Positions 17,415-25,521 of a stretch of 64,000 bases of DNA are shown here, piece by piece. A program made the position numbers and the translations under genes. A model generated the notes under the pieces. It was given only the letters and a program-made list of their open reading frames with translations, was not told the origin of the DNA and did no database searches. Origin of the DNA: an uncultured Erythrobacter sp. (lineage in GTDB: Bacteria > Pseudomonadota > Alphaproteobacteria > Sphingomonadales > Sphingomonadaceae); the NCBI GenBank assembly GCA_947488325.1, contig CANKYZ010000001.1, positions 310,001 through 374,000 of the forward strand, in the 5' to 3' direction. The number at the start of each line of letters is the position of its first letter. Within the stretch, counting starts at the first letter, position 1.

Positions 17415-17473
17415 CGTGACGGGTTTGGAGGTCGAGAGAGAGGCTCTCGGACCGCCCGTTATGGAGAACAGTC
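17415..17473 (+). promoter_or_regulatory. Structured 59-nt leader upstream of DUF932, copy 1
   Basis: Nearly the same sequence precedes the parB gene at 18743-18800. The first 19 bases are identical in both copies, as are the later CGCCCGT and GGAGAA blocks. An outer pairing, ACGGG with CCCGT, encloses an inner hairpin (GGTC-GAGAG against CTCTC-GGACC, with a one-base bulge). GGAGAA serves as the ribosome binding site just before ATG 17474. Conservation of pairing with changed bases between the copies points to a functional RNA or operator. Confidence 0.65.
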
Positions 17474-18667
17474 ATGACAGCAATGAAAATCATGGACGGT
17501 CGCCCCGAGAGCGGCGGCTACAAGGTGGATGTATCCCGTGGTGGCCACAACGGGCGGGTGTCGTCCGAGTGGTTCTCGCGACCTGACGATGAGAAATACC
17601 TCTCGCTTTCGGACCTCTACGCGTCGGTCAAGGGCCGCGCCGACCAGAGCCGGACGCGCACGGTCGAGAGCGCGGCGATCCGGGTCGAGGCCCATCGTGA
17701 CGATCCCGAGAAGCTGGCGCTGATCCTACCGGACGCCGAGACGCCGGTCGCGCCGACCCATTGGAGTTTCGGTCAACTCGCAAGCCTCGTCGGCGCGCCT
17801 GCGGCCTACATGCGCCAACTCCCTGCACCGCTCGCTGGCATCAACCTGCAATACGGCCTTACCAACCACCGCGCCGAGCAGGTCAAGACGATGGAAGTCG
17901 CAAACGGGCGGACCGAGTTGCGCGCTGTCACCGGCCCGGATTATGGCCGCATCTACGACCATGAGCTCGTCTCCGCCGTACAGCGCATCGCGGGCGACGG
18001 CGTGGGAGACACGCGGTGGAAGGTGCCGGGTGTGCTCGACTGGTCGACGGGCATCTACAACCCGATGGTCGATGTGACCAAGGACACGACGACGCTCTAC
18101 GCCTCCGACCGCGACGTCTTCCTGTTCCTGGTCGACGATCTCAACCCGATCGAGGCCGGGACGCTGCCCGACGGCTCACCCGATCTGTTCTTCCGGGGCT
18201 TCTATTGTTGGAATTCCGAGGTCGGCGCGAAGACGCTCGGCATTGCGAGCTTCTATCTCCGCGCGGTTTGCCAGAACCGCAATCTCTGGGGCGTCGAAGA
18301 TTTCCAGGAGATTTCGATCCGGCATTCCAAATATGCCGCCAACCGCTTCGCGCATGAGGCGGCACCCGCACTGGCCAACTTCGCGGACTCCTCGCCGCGA
18401 CCCTTCATTCAGGGCATCCGTGCCGCCCGCGAACACATCGTCGCGCACAGCGACGAGGACCGCACGGACTTCCTGCGCAAGCGAGGCTTCTCGAAGGTGG
18501 AAAGCGGCAAGATCGTAGAGACGGTGCTGGCCGAAGAAGGTCGCCCGCCCGAGAGCGTGTTCGACTTCGTTCAGGGTATTACGGCTGTTGCACGGTCCAA
18601 GCCGCAGCAAGACGCGCGGCTCACCATGGAAACCCGCGCCAAGAAGCTGCTGGAGCTCGCCGCCTAG
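17474..18667 (+). CDS. DUF932 domain-containing protein
   Basis: 397-residue protein with the DUF932 (phage/plasmid-like, TIGR03299-type) domain. Recognisable blocks include APAAYMRQLPAPLA, TGPDYGRIYDHELV, STGIYNPMVDVTKDTTTLY and RGFYCWNSEVGAKTLGIASF. The family occurs on plasmids, integrative elements and phages, usually beside ParB-like genes, as here; its biochemical role is unknown. It is preceded by the structured leader, and its stop codon falls in the loop of a perfect 19-bp inverted repeat. It marks the beginning of a plasmid/ICE-derived block. Codon use is more GC-rich than in the Gabija part of the island, suggesting a different source. Confidence 0.88.
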   Translation: MTAMKIMDGRPESGGYKVDVSRGGHNGRVSSEWFSRPDDEKYLSLSDLYASVKGRADQSRTRTVESAAIRVEAHRDDPEKLALILPDAETPVAPTHWSFGQLASLVGAPAAYMRQLPAPLAGINLQYGLTNHRAEQVKTMEVANGRTELRAVTGPDYGRIYDHELVSAVQRIAGDGVGDTRWKVPGVLDWSTGIYNPMVDVTKDTTTLYASDRDVFLFLVDDLNPIEAGTLPDGSPDLFFRGFYCWNSEVGAKTLGIASFYLRAVCQNRNLWGVEDFQEISIRHSKYAANRFAHEAAPALANFADSSPRPFIQGIRAAREHIVAHSDEDRTDFLRKRGFSKVESGKIVETVLAEEGRPPESVFDFVQGITAVARSKPQQDARLTMETRAKKLLELAA

Positions 18668-18690
18668 CCTTGGCGGCGAGCTCCAGCAGC
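18646..18690 (+). terminator. Perfect 19-bp inverted repeat over the DUF932 stop codon
   Basis: GCTGCTGGAGCTCGCCGCC at 18646-18664 pairs perfectly with 18672-18690 around a 7-base loop that contains the TAG stop codon. It would form a very stable RNA hairpin at the end of the reading frame. No T tract follows, so it may act as an mRNA 3' stabiliser or pausing element rather than a classical terminator. A smaller CTTCC/GGAAG hairpin follows about 20 bases on. Confidence 0.6.
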
Positions 18691-18742
18691 CATTCGTTCC
18701 CGGTCCATCGCTTCCTTAGAGGAAGAGGTGGGCCGGGAATTT

Positions 18743-18800
18743 CGTGACGGGTTTGGAGGTCTAGAGAGAGTCTCTGGATCGCCCGTCGCGGAGAAAATCC
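18743..18800 (+). promoter_or_regulatory. Structured 58-nt leader upstream of parB, copy 2
   Basis: Second copy of the leader seen before DUF932. It begins with the same 19 bases (CGTGACGGGTTTGGAGGTC) and ends with CGCCCGT and GGAGAA before ATG 18801. The inner hairpin here pairs GGTCTAGAGA with TCTCTGGATC, ten pairs including two G-T wobbles and a 3-base loop. Several paired bases differ from copy 1, yet a hairpin still forms. Confidence 0.65.
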
Positions 18801-19526
18801 ATGACCAAGTCCAAGAAGATCACCCTCAGCGCCTCGCGCGATATCCCGTTCAATAAGCTCGTGCTCAGCCAGTCCAACGTCCGCAAGGTCAAGGCCGGCG
18901 TGTCGATCGAGGAACTGGCCGAGGACATCGCCCGGCGCACACTCCTATCCTCGATCACGGTGCGCCCGGTTCTGGGCGACGATGGCGCGGAAACCGACAT
19001 GTTCGAGATCCCGGCAGGTGGCCGCCGTTTCCGCGCGCTCGAACTTCTGGTCAAGCAGAAGCGCCTCAATCGCACCGCGCCCGTGCCGTGCATCGTCCGG
19101 ACGGGTGGGCTGGCCGAAGAAGACAGCCTCGCCGAGAACGTCCAACGCGCGCCGCTGCATCCGCTGGACCAGTTCCGCGCTTTTCAGGCGATGCGCGAGA
19201 AAGGCAAGTCGGAGGAAGAGATCGCAGCCGCGTTCTTCGTCTCCGCCAGCGTCGTCAAGCAGCGCCTGCGACTCGCAGCCGTCTCGGAGACACTGCTCGA
19301 TACCTATGCGGAAGAAGAAATAACCCTCGATCAGCTCATGGCCTTCACGGTCAATCCCGACCACGAACGGCAGGAACAAGTTTGGGAGGCGCTGAAGCAG
19401 CATTATTCCAAGCAGCCTTACGAGATCCGCCGCATGCTGACCGAAGGCGCTGTCCGCGCGTCCGACCGGCGCGCGCCATGCAGACGCGGGTGTGGGACAA
19501 GGTCGACGCCCAGCATTTGCTGGTGA
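18801..19526 (+). pseudogene. Truncated ParB/RepB/Spo0J-type partition protein
   Basis: The first 220 or so residues are a good ParB N-terminus: INPFNKL-like start, GVSIEELAEDIARRTLL, VPAGGRRFRALELL-type box (here IPAGGRRFRALELL), AEDSLAENVQR-type box, and a helix-turn-helix region (SEEEIAAAFFVSASVVKQRL). After TEGAVRASDRRA near 19470 the frame turns into an unrelated Arg/Cys-rich tail and stops at 19526. The related plasmid proteins I recall are several hundred residues longer, so the C-terminal domain has been lost. What follows in another frame is the middle of a helicase, so a deletion fused the two genes. DNA-binding activity could survive, but dimerisation is unlikely. Confidence 0.8.
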
Positions 19527-21462
19527 AGTCGCCGTCCCCGAACGCTCAATCGGCGCGTCGTTCCGGGACACGGACCTTGCGAAACACGGCTTCCCGTCGA
19601 ACTGGACGCTTGATCTTGACCTCTGCACCGTGGGTTCGGAGACGGGCCGCAAGGTGGACGAATTGATCGCGTTTCTGGCCGCCGAGGAAGGCCGCACCGC
19701 GCTCTGCACCCATTCCACGCTGCGCTCAGCCTATGCGAAGACCGATGATGTCACGATCTTCGACGGCTGCCTGGTGTGCATTGACGAATTGCACCACGCC
19801 TCGGCGGATGAGAACAGCCGCCTCGGCAACCTCTTGCGCGGGATGATCGACCGGGCGGGCGAGGTTGGCCCGGATGCGGCCCACATCCTCGCCATGACCG
19901 GGTCCTATTTTCGGGGCGACGGCACGGCGGTTCTGCATCCGGAGGATGAGGCCCGGTTCGAGCGGGTGATCTACACCTATTACGAACAGCTCAACGGCTA
20001 TGAGTATCTCAAAACGCTGCACATCAACTTTCGCTTCTATCAGGGCCGCTATCTCGACGCGATCGGCGAAGCGATTGATCCCGCGCTCAAGACCATCGTG
20101 CACATTCCCCATGTCGGCTCGGCCGAGGGCAGCGGCGTCAACAAGATGTTCGCGGTCGACGCCATCGTGGATGCCATCGGCGATCGCCTTGGAGAGAATG
20201 CGAAGACGGGTGTCGACCCCGCGACCGGTTTCGTCACGCTCACGGCGGGCGGGCGCACGTTGCGCATCGCCAATCTTGTCGATGACAGCGCCGATCGGGA
20301 GAAGGTTCTTGCCTCTCTGCGCGCGGTGGAGGGGCGTGACGATGTGGATGTCATAATCGCGCTCGGCATGGCCAAGGAAGGCTTTGACTGGGTGTGGTGC
20401 GAGCATGTCCTGACGGTCGGCTATCGCGGTTCACTGACAGAGGTTGTGCAGATCATCGGTCGCGCAACGCGGGACGCCCCGGGCAAGACGGAAGCTCAGT
20501 TCACCAACCTTGTTTCCGCGCCCTTCGCCAATGACGAGGCTATCTCCCGTGCCGTCAACGATATGCTCAAGGCGATTTCGGTGTCGCTGCTCATGGAGCA
20601 AGTCATGGCACCCGTGTTCAAGTTCCGCACCCATAAGGGGGCGGACGAATTCGATGGAACGTCGGGCGAACAGGAGAAATCCGATCCGGTGACGAACGCT
20701 GGTGAGATCGAAATCGTCGGCATGCCGGAAATCGATGAAAAGGCTGTCGAGGCGATCGAGACCGACTTCAACGACCTGTTCGCCGACGTGCAAAACGATC
20801 CGCGCACCCTCACGGTAATGATCAATCCCGATGATCACCACACTGATGTGATGTACGATCTGGTCGTCACCGACGTCGTCAGGAAGCGCTATCCGGGTTT
20901 TTCCGAAGACCAGGTGAGCGACGCCGTTGGTCTGTTCGGCGTACGTGCCGGTTTGGGACGAGAAGTGGCGAAGGACCCGAGTATCATACAGACGCCGGGC
21001 ATGTCAGAGGGTGAGCAAGCGCTGTTCGAGGGGCACGAGGCTGGAGGCGATGAAGAAGCCTCAACCGGCCCGAATGCGGGTGACCGCTTCGTCCAGCAAG
21101 CCAAACGGTTCATCAATGTGCAGGACCTACAGGTTGATTTGCTCGGTGGGCGGCGTGATTTCGATGATGCTTACGAACTCTTATCGAAGGAACTGTCAGA
21201 GGAATTGCTTGCCCGTTTGCATGGTGAGGTTCGCGCCATGAAAGTGAATATGACACAGGAGGAGGCCGAGAAACTCTATCCGCGCGTTAAGGAGTTCATC
21301 CAACGCGAAAGCCGCGAGCCCAACCTCAACGCCCCAAACGGTCGTGAGGTACGATTGGCCGAAGCCCTTGCTTTCCTGCGTAAACTCTCGCGGCAGAAAC
21401 GCGCCGAGATGGCGGGGGCAGACGCCGATCAAGCGGGCAAGACGGGAGTCGTCGATGTCTGA
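19492..21462 (+). pseudogene. DEAD/DEAH-box helicase, N-terminally truncated
   Basis: Up to 656 residues are open from GTG 19492, but only from about residue 23 (SFRDTDLAKHGFPSN) does it look like real protein. The segment has a Walker B-like LVCIDELHHA (about 92-101), a motif III-like AMTGSYFRGD (about 142-151), and C-terminal helicase motifs KEGFDWVWCEHVL and QIIGRATRD (about 325-332), i.e. a superfamily 2 RecA2 domain. The Walker A motif and most of RecA1 are missing because the gene begins at the ParB fusion point. ATPase activity is therefore unlikely. It overlaps the GIY-YIG gene by 8 bases. In an intact form this helicase and nuclease would form a two-gene unit. Confidence 0.72.
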
Positions 21463-22510
21463 AGAAAACGGCAAAATCGACTACCTCAAGGACGAGCTCC
21501 TCCTCACCCCGGACGAAAAGCCAAAGGCGGTCCGAACCCCTATCCTCGACCGCGCCATCGATGTGCTTGAACGCATCAATGCGTTTGTCGACGAAACGGG
21601 AGAGCAACCTGTATCCGAGGCGGGGCGCAGTGTGCGCGAGCGCATGCTGGCAAACGAGTTGGCGGGATTGCAGGCATCGAAGCCCGACCTAATCGACCTA
21701 GAACCGTTCGACGAAAAAAGGCTTGTATTTGGTCATTCCGAACAAGCCGACCCCCTTGATGACCCTTTGCTTTCAGACGGGCTCGGCATCTTCGAAGTCC
21801 GTGAGGGACTCAAACCATTGGCGCGTCCGGACTACGTCGCCGACCGACAAACTTGCCCCGATTTCGAACGCTTCGAGCCGCTGTTCGAGCAGGTCCGGAA
21901 GAGCGTCGAGGATGGCTCACGCAAGCCTCAACCTTTCCGGCAGGAACGCGTCGATCTGGGCGAATTCTTTGTCCTAAAGGGACAACTCGTCCATGTCTCG
22001 GACGTACGCGATGAACATCGCCGCAACGGCAAACCCGATGCGCGTCTGCGCGTTATCTTTGACAACGGTACGGAGTCGAATCTTCTCATGTCCTCGCTGG
22101 TTCGCCGGCTCTATGAAGACAAAGATGCCAGGCGCATCGGGACTGCAGGTGCTGGTCCGCTCTTCGAAGGTGCGCGCACCGGGATCGTATATGTGCTGCG
22201 TTCACTGTCGGATAAACCTGAGGTGCAGGGGCTCCTGAAAGTGGGAACGACGTCCGGGTCCGTCGAGGACCGGATCGCGCGTGCGGAAACCCAGTCGACG
22301 TTCTTGTTCGCGCCAGTAACGGTCACTGAGACGTACGAACTGACCGGCCATTCTGCTAAAGAGGCTGAACAGCGCATCCACCGGGCCCTTCGGCCCTATC
22401 ACATTGCGCTGCGGGTCACGGGACCAGACGGACGGTCGTTCAGCGCGACCGAATGGTTCAAAGCGTCTCCAGAAATTGTAGAAGCGGCAATCCGGAACGC
22501 TTTGGCTTGA
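21455..22510 (+). CDS. GIY-YIG nuclease family protein (T5orf172-like)
   Basis: 351 residues from ATG 21455, overlapping the helicase stop by 8 bases. The C-terminal 110 residues form the nuclease: GIVYVLRSL (GIY-equivalent), LLKVGTTSGSVEDRIARAE (YIG-equivalent with KVG and the catalytic arginine) and a later EAEQRIHRAL with the metal-binding glutamate. This arrangement matches the T5orf172/MUG113 branch, found in phage and mobile-element proteins. The N-terminal 230 residues have no recognisable domain. Its partner helicase is truncated, so whether it is still active in a pathway is doubtful. It is the last gene before the right end of the island. Confidence 0.8.
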   Translation: MSEENGKIDYLKDELLLTPDEKPKAVRTPILDRAIDVLERINAFVDETGEQPVSEAGRSVRERMLANELAGLQASKPDLIDLEPFDEKRLVFGHSEQADPLDDPLLSDGLGIFEVREGLKPLARPDYVADRQTCPDFERFEPLFEQVRKSVEDGSRKPQPFRQERVDLGEFFVLKGQLVHVSDVRDEHRRNGKPDARLRVIFDNGTESNLLMSSLVRRLYEDKDARRIGTAGAGPLFEGARTGIVYVLRSLSDKPEVQGLLKVGTTSGSVEDRIARAETQSTFLFAPVTVTETYELTGHSAKEAEQRIHRALRPYHIALRVTGPDGRSFSATEWFKASPEIVEAAIRNALA

Positions 22511-22581
22511 ATGTGCGCACCTATAAAAATCGTCTGATCGCGGAGCGGCATTACTGATTCAGTGTGTCGTGATGACCTATC

Positions 22582-22619
22582 TGCTTACGCGAATGTTCCG
22601 CGTAAGCAGTACGTAAGCA
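22582..22619 (+). repeat. Inverted arm-type repeats, right end
   Basis: TGCTTACGCG and CGCGTAAGCA form a perfect inverted repeat around AATGTTC, and a further ACGTAAGCA follows. Read on the other strand, the second part matches the left-end dimer at 4611-4636 except for its 2-base spacer. The position between the last cargo gene and the tRNA fits an integrase or excisionase binding array. Confidence 0.5.
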
Positions 22620-22670
22620 CTGATCCGCAAAAGAAGCAATCCTTTAAAACTTTGATTTTATTTAGAAAAA

Positions 22671-22747
22671 TGGCGCACCCGAGAGGATTCGAACCTCTGG
22701 CCTCCGCCTTCGGAGGGCGGCGCTCTATCCAGCTGAGCTACGGGTGC
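22671..22747 (-). tRNA. tRNA-Arg (anticodon CCG), complete, carried by the island
   Basis: 77-base gene with encoded CCA (22671-22673), acceptor stem GCACCCG/CGGGTGC, D arm, anticodon loop CTCCGAA with anticodon CCG at 22711-22713, and a normal T arm (GGTTCGAATCC). All stems pair perfectly. It reads codon CGG. Compared with the split host copy it differs only by a compensated C-G for T-A pair in the anticodon stem and by discriminator G instead of A. It lies inside the island, about 135 bases from the right crossover core, and so is probably cargo that replaces the gene destroyed by integration. Confidence 0.95.
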
Positions 22748-22763
22748 GTAACGTTTGCGCGAT

Positions 22764-22789
22764 GCTTACGCCACGCTTACGCGAGATTT
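22764..22789 (+). repeat. Candidate integrase arm-type site, right end
   Basis: GCTTACG-CCAC-GCTTACGCGAGATTT, identical to the left-end copy at 4611-4636 except for the four spacer bases. It is about 95 bases from the right crossover core and lies in the upstream region of the complete tRNA-Arg gene, so integrase binding could also affect that promoter. Confidence 0.55.
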
Positions 22790-22881
22790 TCGGCCGATTG
22801 AAGAGCGAACCCGATATCCGCTCAAGCCATTGTTTCTTCACTTCCTTTTACCAGCACCCCAAACCATCGCCAGACTTGACT

Positions 22882-22926
<45 letters not shown>

Positions 22927-23104
22927 GCGATGCGGTGTATATGATCGCGTTGGGCGCGCCGCTTAGCAAGCCTGTAGTGCGTGCGCCAGTTGATTTATGC
23001 CCATTGCGGCGAAGCTGGGGGTCTTTAGCGCAAAACCTCAGCGGATCTGCTTAACCAATCGGCGCTTAACCAATCGGCAAGGGCGATGGGTTAGACATAT
23101 AGCT

Positions 23105-23491
23105 ATGTCAGCGCTCCCACCCAACCAAATGCGTATAATGCGCCGGACCGCCGCCCGTGCCAGCCAGCCTTTGGATACGCTGGCTAAGCGTTGGAAAGAG
23201 CTTCATGATATCTCAACTCAGCTAGCCAAAGTAGCCGATCTTGCGCCTGAGCCGTTTGATGACGAGCTCGCCGCATTCCCTGAACTTCTGGGCAACGCGA
23301 GTGACTGGCAGCGCACGATGGCATGGCAGGGTGTTGAGGATATCAACGCCATGATGCGCCCTGGTCTCAGCGCAGTCGGCACGATCACAGCCCGCGGTCA
23401 GGATGCGAGCGTCCCGGCTTTGGCGCTGTGGCGCGAATTTCACCATGCGCGCGAAACAGTGCTTGCGCTGGTCCAACCAGAGGCCGCCTGA
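23105..23491 (+). CDS. Hypothetical protein
   Basis: 128 residues from ATG 23105 (MSALPPNQMRIMRR); a longer in-frame extension to 22997 is rejected because it would run through non-coding sequence next to the tRNA fragment. It is mainly helical and soluble, with a basic N-terminus and a leucine/alanine-rich middle. No domain is recognised. It lies just outside the island and upstream of mmcB on the same strand, separated by 69 bases that contain a LexA box, so it is probably a separate transcription unit. Function unknown. Confidence 0.6.
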   Translation: MSALPPNQMRIMRRTAARASQPLDTLAKRWKELHDISTQLAKVADLAPEPFDDELAAFPELLGNASDWQRTMAWQGVEDINAMMRPGLSAVGTITARGQDASVPALALWREFHHARETVLALVQPEAA

Positions 23492-23533
23492 CACGCATTA
23501 GCCATCCTTTGGGCCATTCCTTGGCTTGACTGT

Positions 23534-23548
23534 GTTCGTGGTATGTTC
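23534..23548 (+). promoter_or_regulatory. LexA (SOS) box upstream of mmcB
   Basis: GTTC-GTGGTAT-GTTC is an exact match to the alphaproteobacterial LexA operator GTTC-N7-GTTC, 12 bases before the GTG start of mmcB. MmcB is a known SOS-type DNA repair gene in this class, so repression by LexA and induction by DNA damage are expected. Confidence 0.8.
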
Positions 23549-23560
23549 CAAACATAATGT

Positions 23561-24064
23561 GTGAACGATACTGCAAGCCCCATTCTTGATTCGCAGGCCT
23601 ATAGCGCAGCCGACGTTGCGCGCGGGATTATGCGGCTATTTGCCCGCAATGACATTTGGTGCCTTGGCGAGGTTGCGCTTAAAAATGGACGGCGTGCTGA
23701 CCTGATGGGCATTGATGCCAAGGGACTGGTCGTGATCGTCGAGATTAAGGTCGCGCGCGGTGATCTGCTGGGCGATGGGAAATGGCCCGATTACCTTGAC
23801 TATTGCGACCGGTTTTTCTGGGGAATGCCGCCAGCTCTGGACCGCGCTCCGCTTCAAACCGAAGCCTATCAGCCAGATCGCTGCGGAGTGATCGTCGCGG
23901 ATGCCTATGACGGCGAAATTCTGCGCCACGCCCCGCTCGAACCGCTCGCCGCCGCCCGGCGCAAAGTGCAGATCGAAATGCTCGCGCGGGTCGCGATGCG
24001 GCGGCACACGGCCATGCTTGATCCGCGCTCTGACGCGGCGAAGGGAAATGGCCTAGCGGATTAA
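23561..24064 (+). CDS. mmcB: MmcB family DNA repair protein
   Basis: 167 residues from GTG 23561. It belongs to the MmcB family of small putative nucleases with a PD-(D/E)xK-like fold: GEVALKNGRRADLMGID (about 37-53) provides the E and D, and VIVEIKVARGDLLGDGKW (about 58-75) provides the ExK. In Caulobacter mmcB contributes to mitomycin C resistance and cross-link repair and is SOS-induced. An exact LexA box lies 12 bases upstream of the start here, which supports both the identification and the start. It is at the usual family length, with the C-terminus rich in arginine. Confidence 0.88.
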   Translation: MNDTASPILDSQAYSAADVARGIMRLFARNDIWCLGEVALKNGRRADLMGIDAKGLVVIVEIKVARGDLLGDGKWPDYLDYCDRFFWGMPPALDRAPLQTEAYQPDRCGVIVADAYDGEILRHAPLEPLAAARRKVQIEMLARVAMRRHTAMLDPRSDAAKGNGLAD

Positions 24065-24124
24065 AGGTAAGATTGACGAAAAATCGCGCTGTCGTGGGCC
24101 GAAATTTTGCGTCATACTTAACGT

Positions 24125-24889
24125 ATGATCCCTGCCGATACGCCTTTCTGGCTTGCCTTTCTGATGGTCGCAGCTGCCATGACTGTCATAGTGGCGCTGC
24201 GCTATTTTCTAGCCAGCGGCTTGTTTGCATGGGTGACGGCGCGCTTCAGGCCGGGATTATATGGCGGATTGAACCAGCAAATTTCGCGCGAAATCCGTTG
24301 GTCGCTAATCGCTGCGCTCATTTATGGAGCTCCTGCGGGCATCGTCTTCTGGTTGTGGCGGCATCACGATTGGTCGCTGCTCTATGTGGACTGGGACGCC
24401 TATCCGCTTTGGTATCTGCCACTGTCTGCTTTCATCTATTTGTTCGTGCAGGACAGCTGGTTCTATTGGAGCCATCGCGCCATGCATCATTATCCGGCGC
24501 TGTTTCGCGCTGCACATGCGGTCCATCACGAAAGCAAGCCGCCTACCGCATGGGCCGCAATGAGCTTTCACCCACTTGAATCGCTAAGCGGCGCAATTGT
24601 CGTGCCCCTTTTGGTGTTTGTCGTCCCGATCCATTTGGCAATGCTGGGTATTGTGTTGTTGGTCGCGACGATCATGGGTGTCATCAATCATCTCGGCTGG
24701 GAACTGTTACCGCACCGTTTCATTCATTCGCGGTTGGGGAGATGGGTGATAAGCGCCAGTCATCACGAGCGACACCATGAGGAATATCGATGCAATTTCG
24801 GTCTATATTTCCGGTTTTGGGACCGTGTGTGCGGCACCGATCGCGGGCTTTCCAATCGTCTGGTACCGCCAGCAAAGGCAAAAACATGA
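24125..24889 (+). CDS. Sterol desaturase / fatty acid hydroxylase family membrane protein
   Basis: 254-residue integral membrane di-iron enzyme. The histidine clusters of the family are complete: HRAMHH (about 118-123), HAVHH (about 132-136) and HHERHHEEY (about 219-227). About four to five hydrophobic helices surround them (for example 8-28, 58-78, 98-116, 160-190). Family members hydroxylate or desaturate lipids, sterols or carotenoids; the substrate is not readable here. The last four bases overlap the start of a DUF2141 gene, an association common in sphingomonads, which suggests a joint envelope or lipid role. Confidence 0.85.
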   Translation: MIPADTPFWLAFLMVAAAMTVIVALRYFLASGLFAWVTARFRPGLYGGLNQQISREIRWSLIAALIYGAPAGIVFWLWRHHDWSLLYVDWDAYPLWYLPLSAFIYLFVQDSWFYWSHRAMHHYPALFRAAHAVHHESKPPTAWAAMSFHPLESLSGAIVVPLLVFVVPIHLAMLGIVLLVATIMGVINHLGWELLPHRFIHSRLGRWVISASHHERHHEEYRCNFGLYFRFWDRVCGTDRGLSNRLVPPAKAKT

Positions 24890-25347
24890 TTCGATCAATA
24901 ACTGGACGCATGGCCCGAATCGCCGTGTTGGCGATGGGTTTGGGTCTTGCAGGGCTCGCCGTCCCGGCAGCCGCTGGCACTGTTACGATCACTGTCACCG
25001 AACTGCGGTCGAGCGAAGGTGTTGTTCGGGCCTGCATGACGACCGTGGAAGATATCTTCCCGCGCTGCGTGCGCGATCCCAATTCGCACCGCGCGGTGGT
25101 GCGAGCGGGTAACACCGTCACTATCCGTTTTCATAATGTGGAGCCCGGTGAGTATGCGATTGCACTGCTGCATGATGAAAATGAAAATGGGAAGGCAGAC
25201 CGCGTGCTCGGCATGGCTCCAAAAGAGGGTTACGGTTTCTCGCGCAATGCTCCGGTGCGGATGGCACCCCCGGCATGGGATGATGCGGTTTTCTCAATCG
25301 GCTCTGCCTCGCAGAACTTAACCGTTCGAATGCGCTACTTTTTCTAA
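24886..25347 (+). CDS. Exported DUF2141 domain protein
   Basis: 153 residues from ATG 24886, overlapping the desaturase stop in ATGA; the longer frame from 24790 is rejected. The N-terminus MIRSITGRMARIAVLAMGLG leads to a signal peptide with a probable cleavage after VPAAA (about residue 28). The mature part has the DUF2141 beta-sandwich pattern: GTVTITVTELRSSEGVV, PGEYAIALLHDENENGK and GYGFSRNAPV. DUF2141 proteins are periplasmic or outer-surface proteins of unknown biochemistry. Translation is coupled with the sterol-desaturase-like gene, so the two probably serve one process. Confidence 0.85.
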   Translation: MIRSITGRMARIAVLAMGLGLAGLAVPAAAGTVTITVTELRSSEGVVRACMTTVEDIFPRCVRDPNSHRAVVRAGNTVTIRFHNVEPGEYAIALLHDENENGKADRVLGMAPKEGYGFSRNAPVRMAPPAWDDAVFSIGSASQNLTVRMRYFF

Positions 25348-25521
25348 CCCGCAGCGCAAAACCGCCTGACTATGGTGCGGCCCGCAGACTGATCCAATCT
25401 CTTGGCCCAATCTCTTGACTGAAAAGTCTCGCAACTTTCCGGCGCGACTTAACGCAATGTTTACCACGTCGCGCCAGAACCGTGATGAACACGCGCTAAT
25501 CAAGGGGCAGTAAGCCAAGCC

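Noticed and set aside
22997-23104. Upstream extension of the hypothetical gene at 23105
   Set aside because: It would run into sequence next to the tRNA fragment and has no ribosome site; ATG 23105 gives a plausible start.
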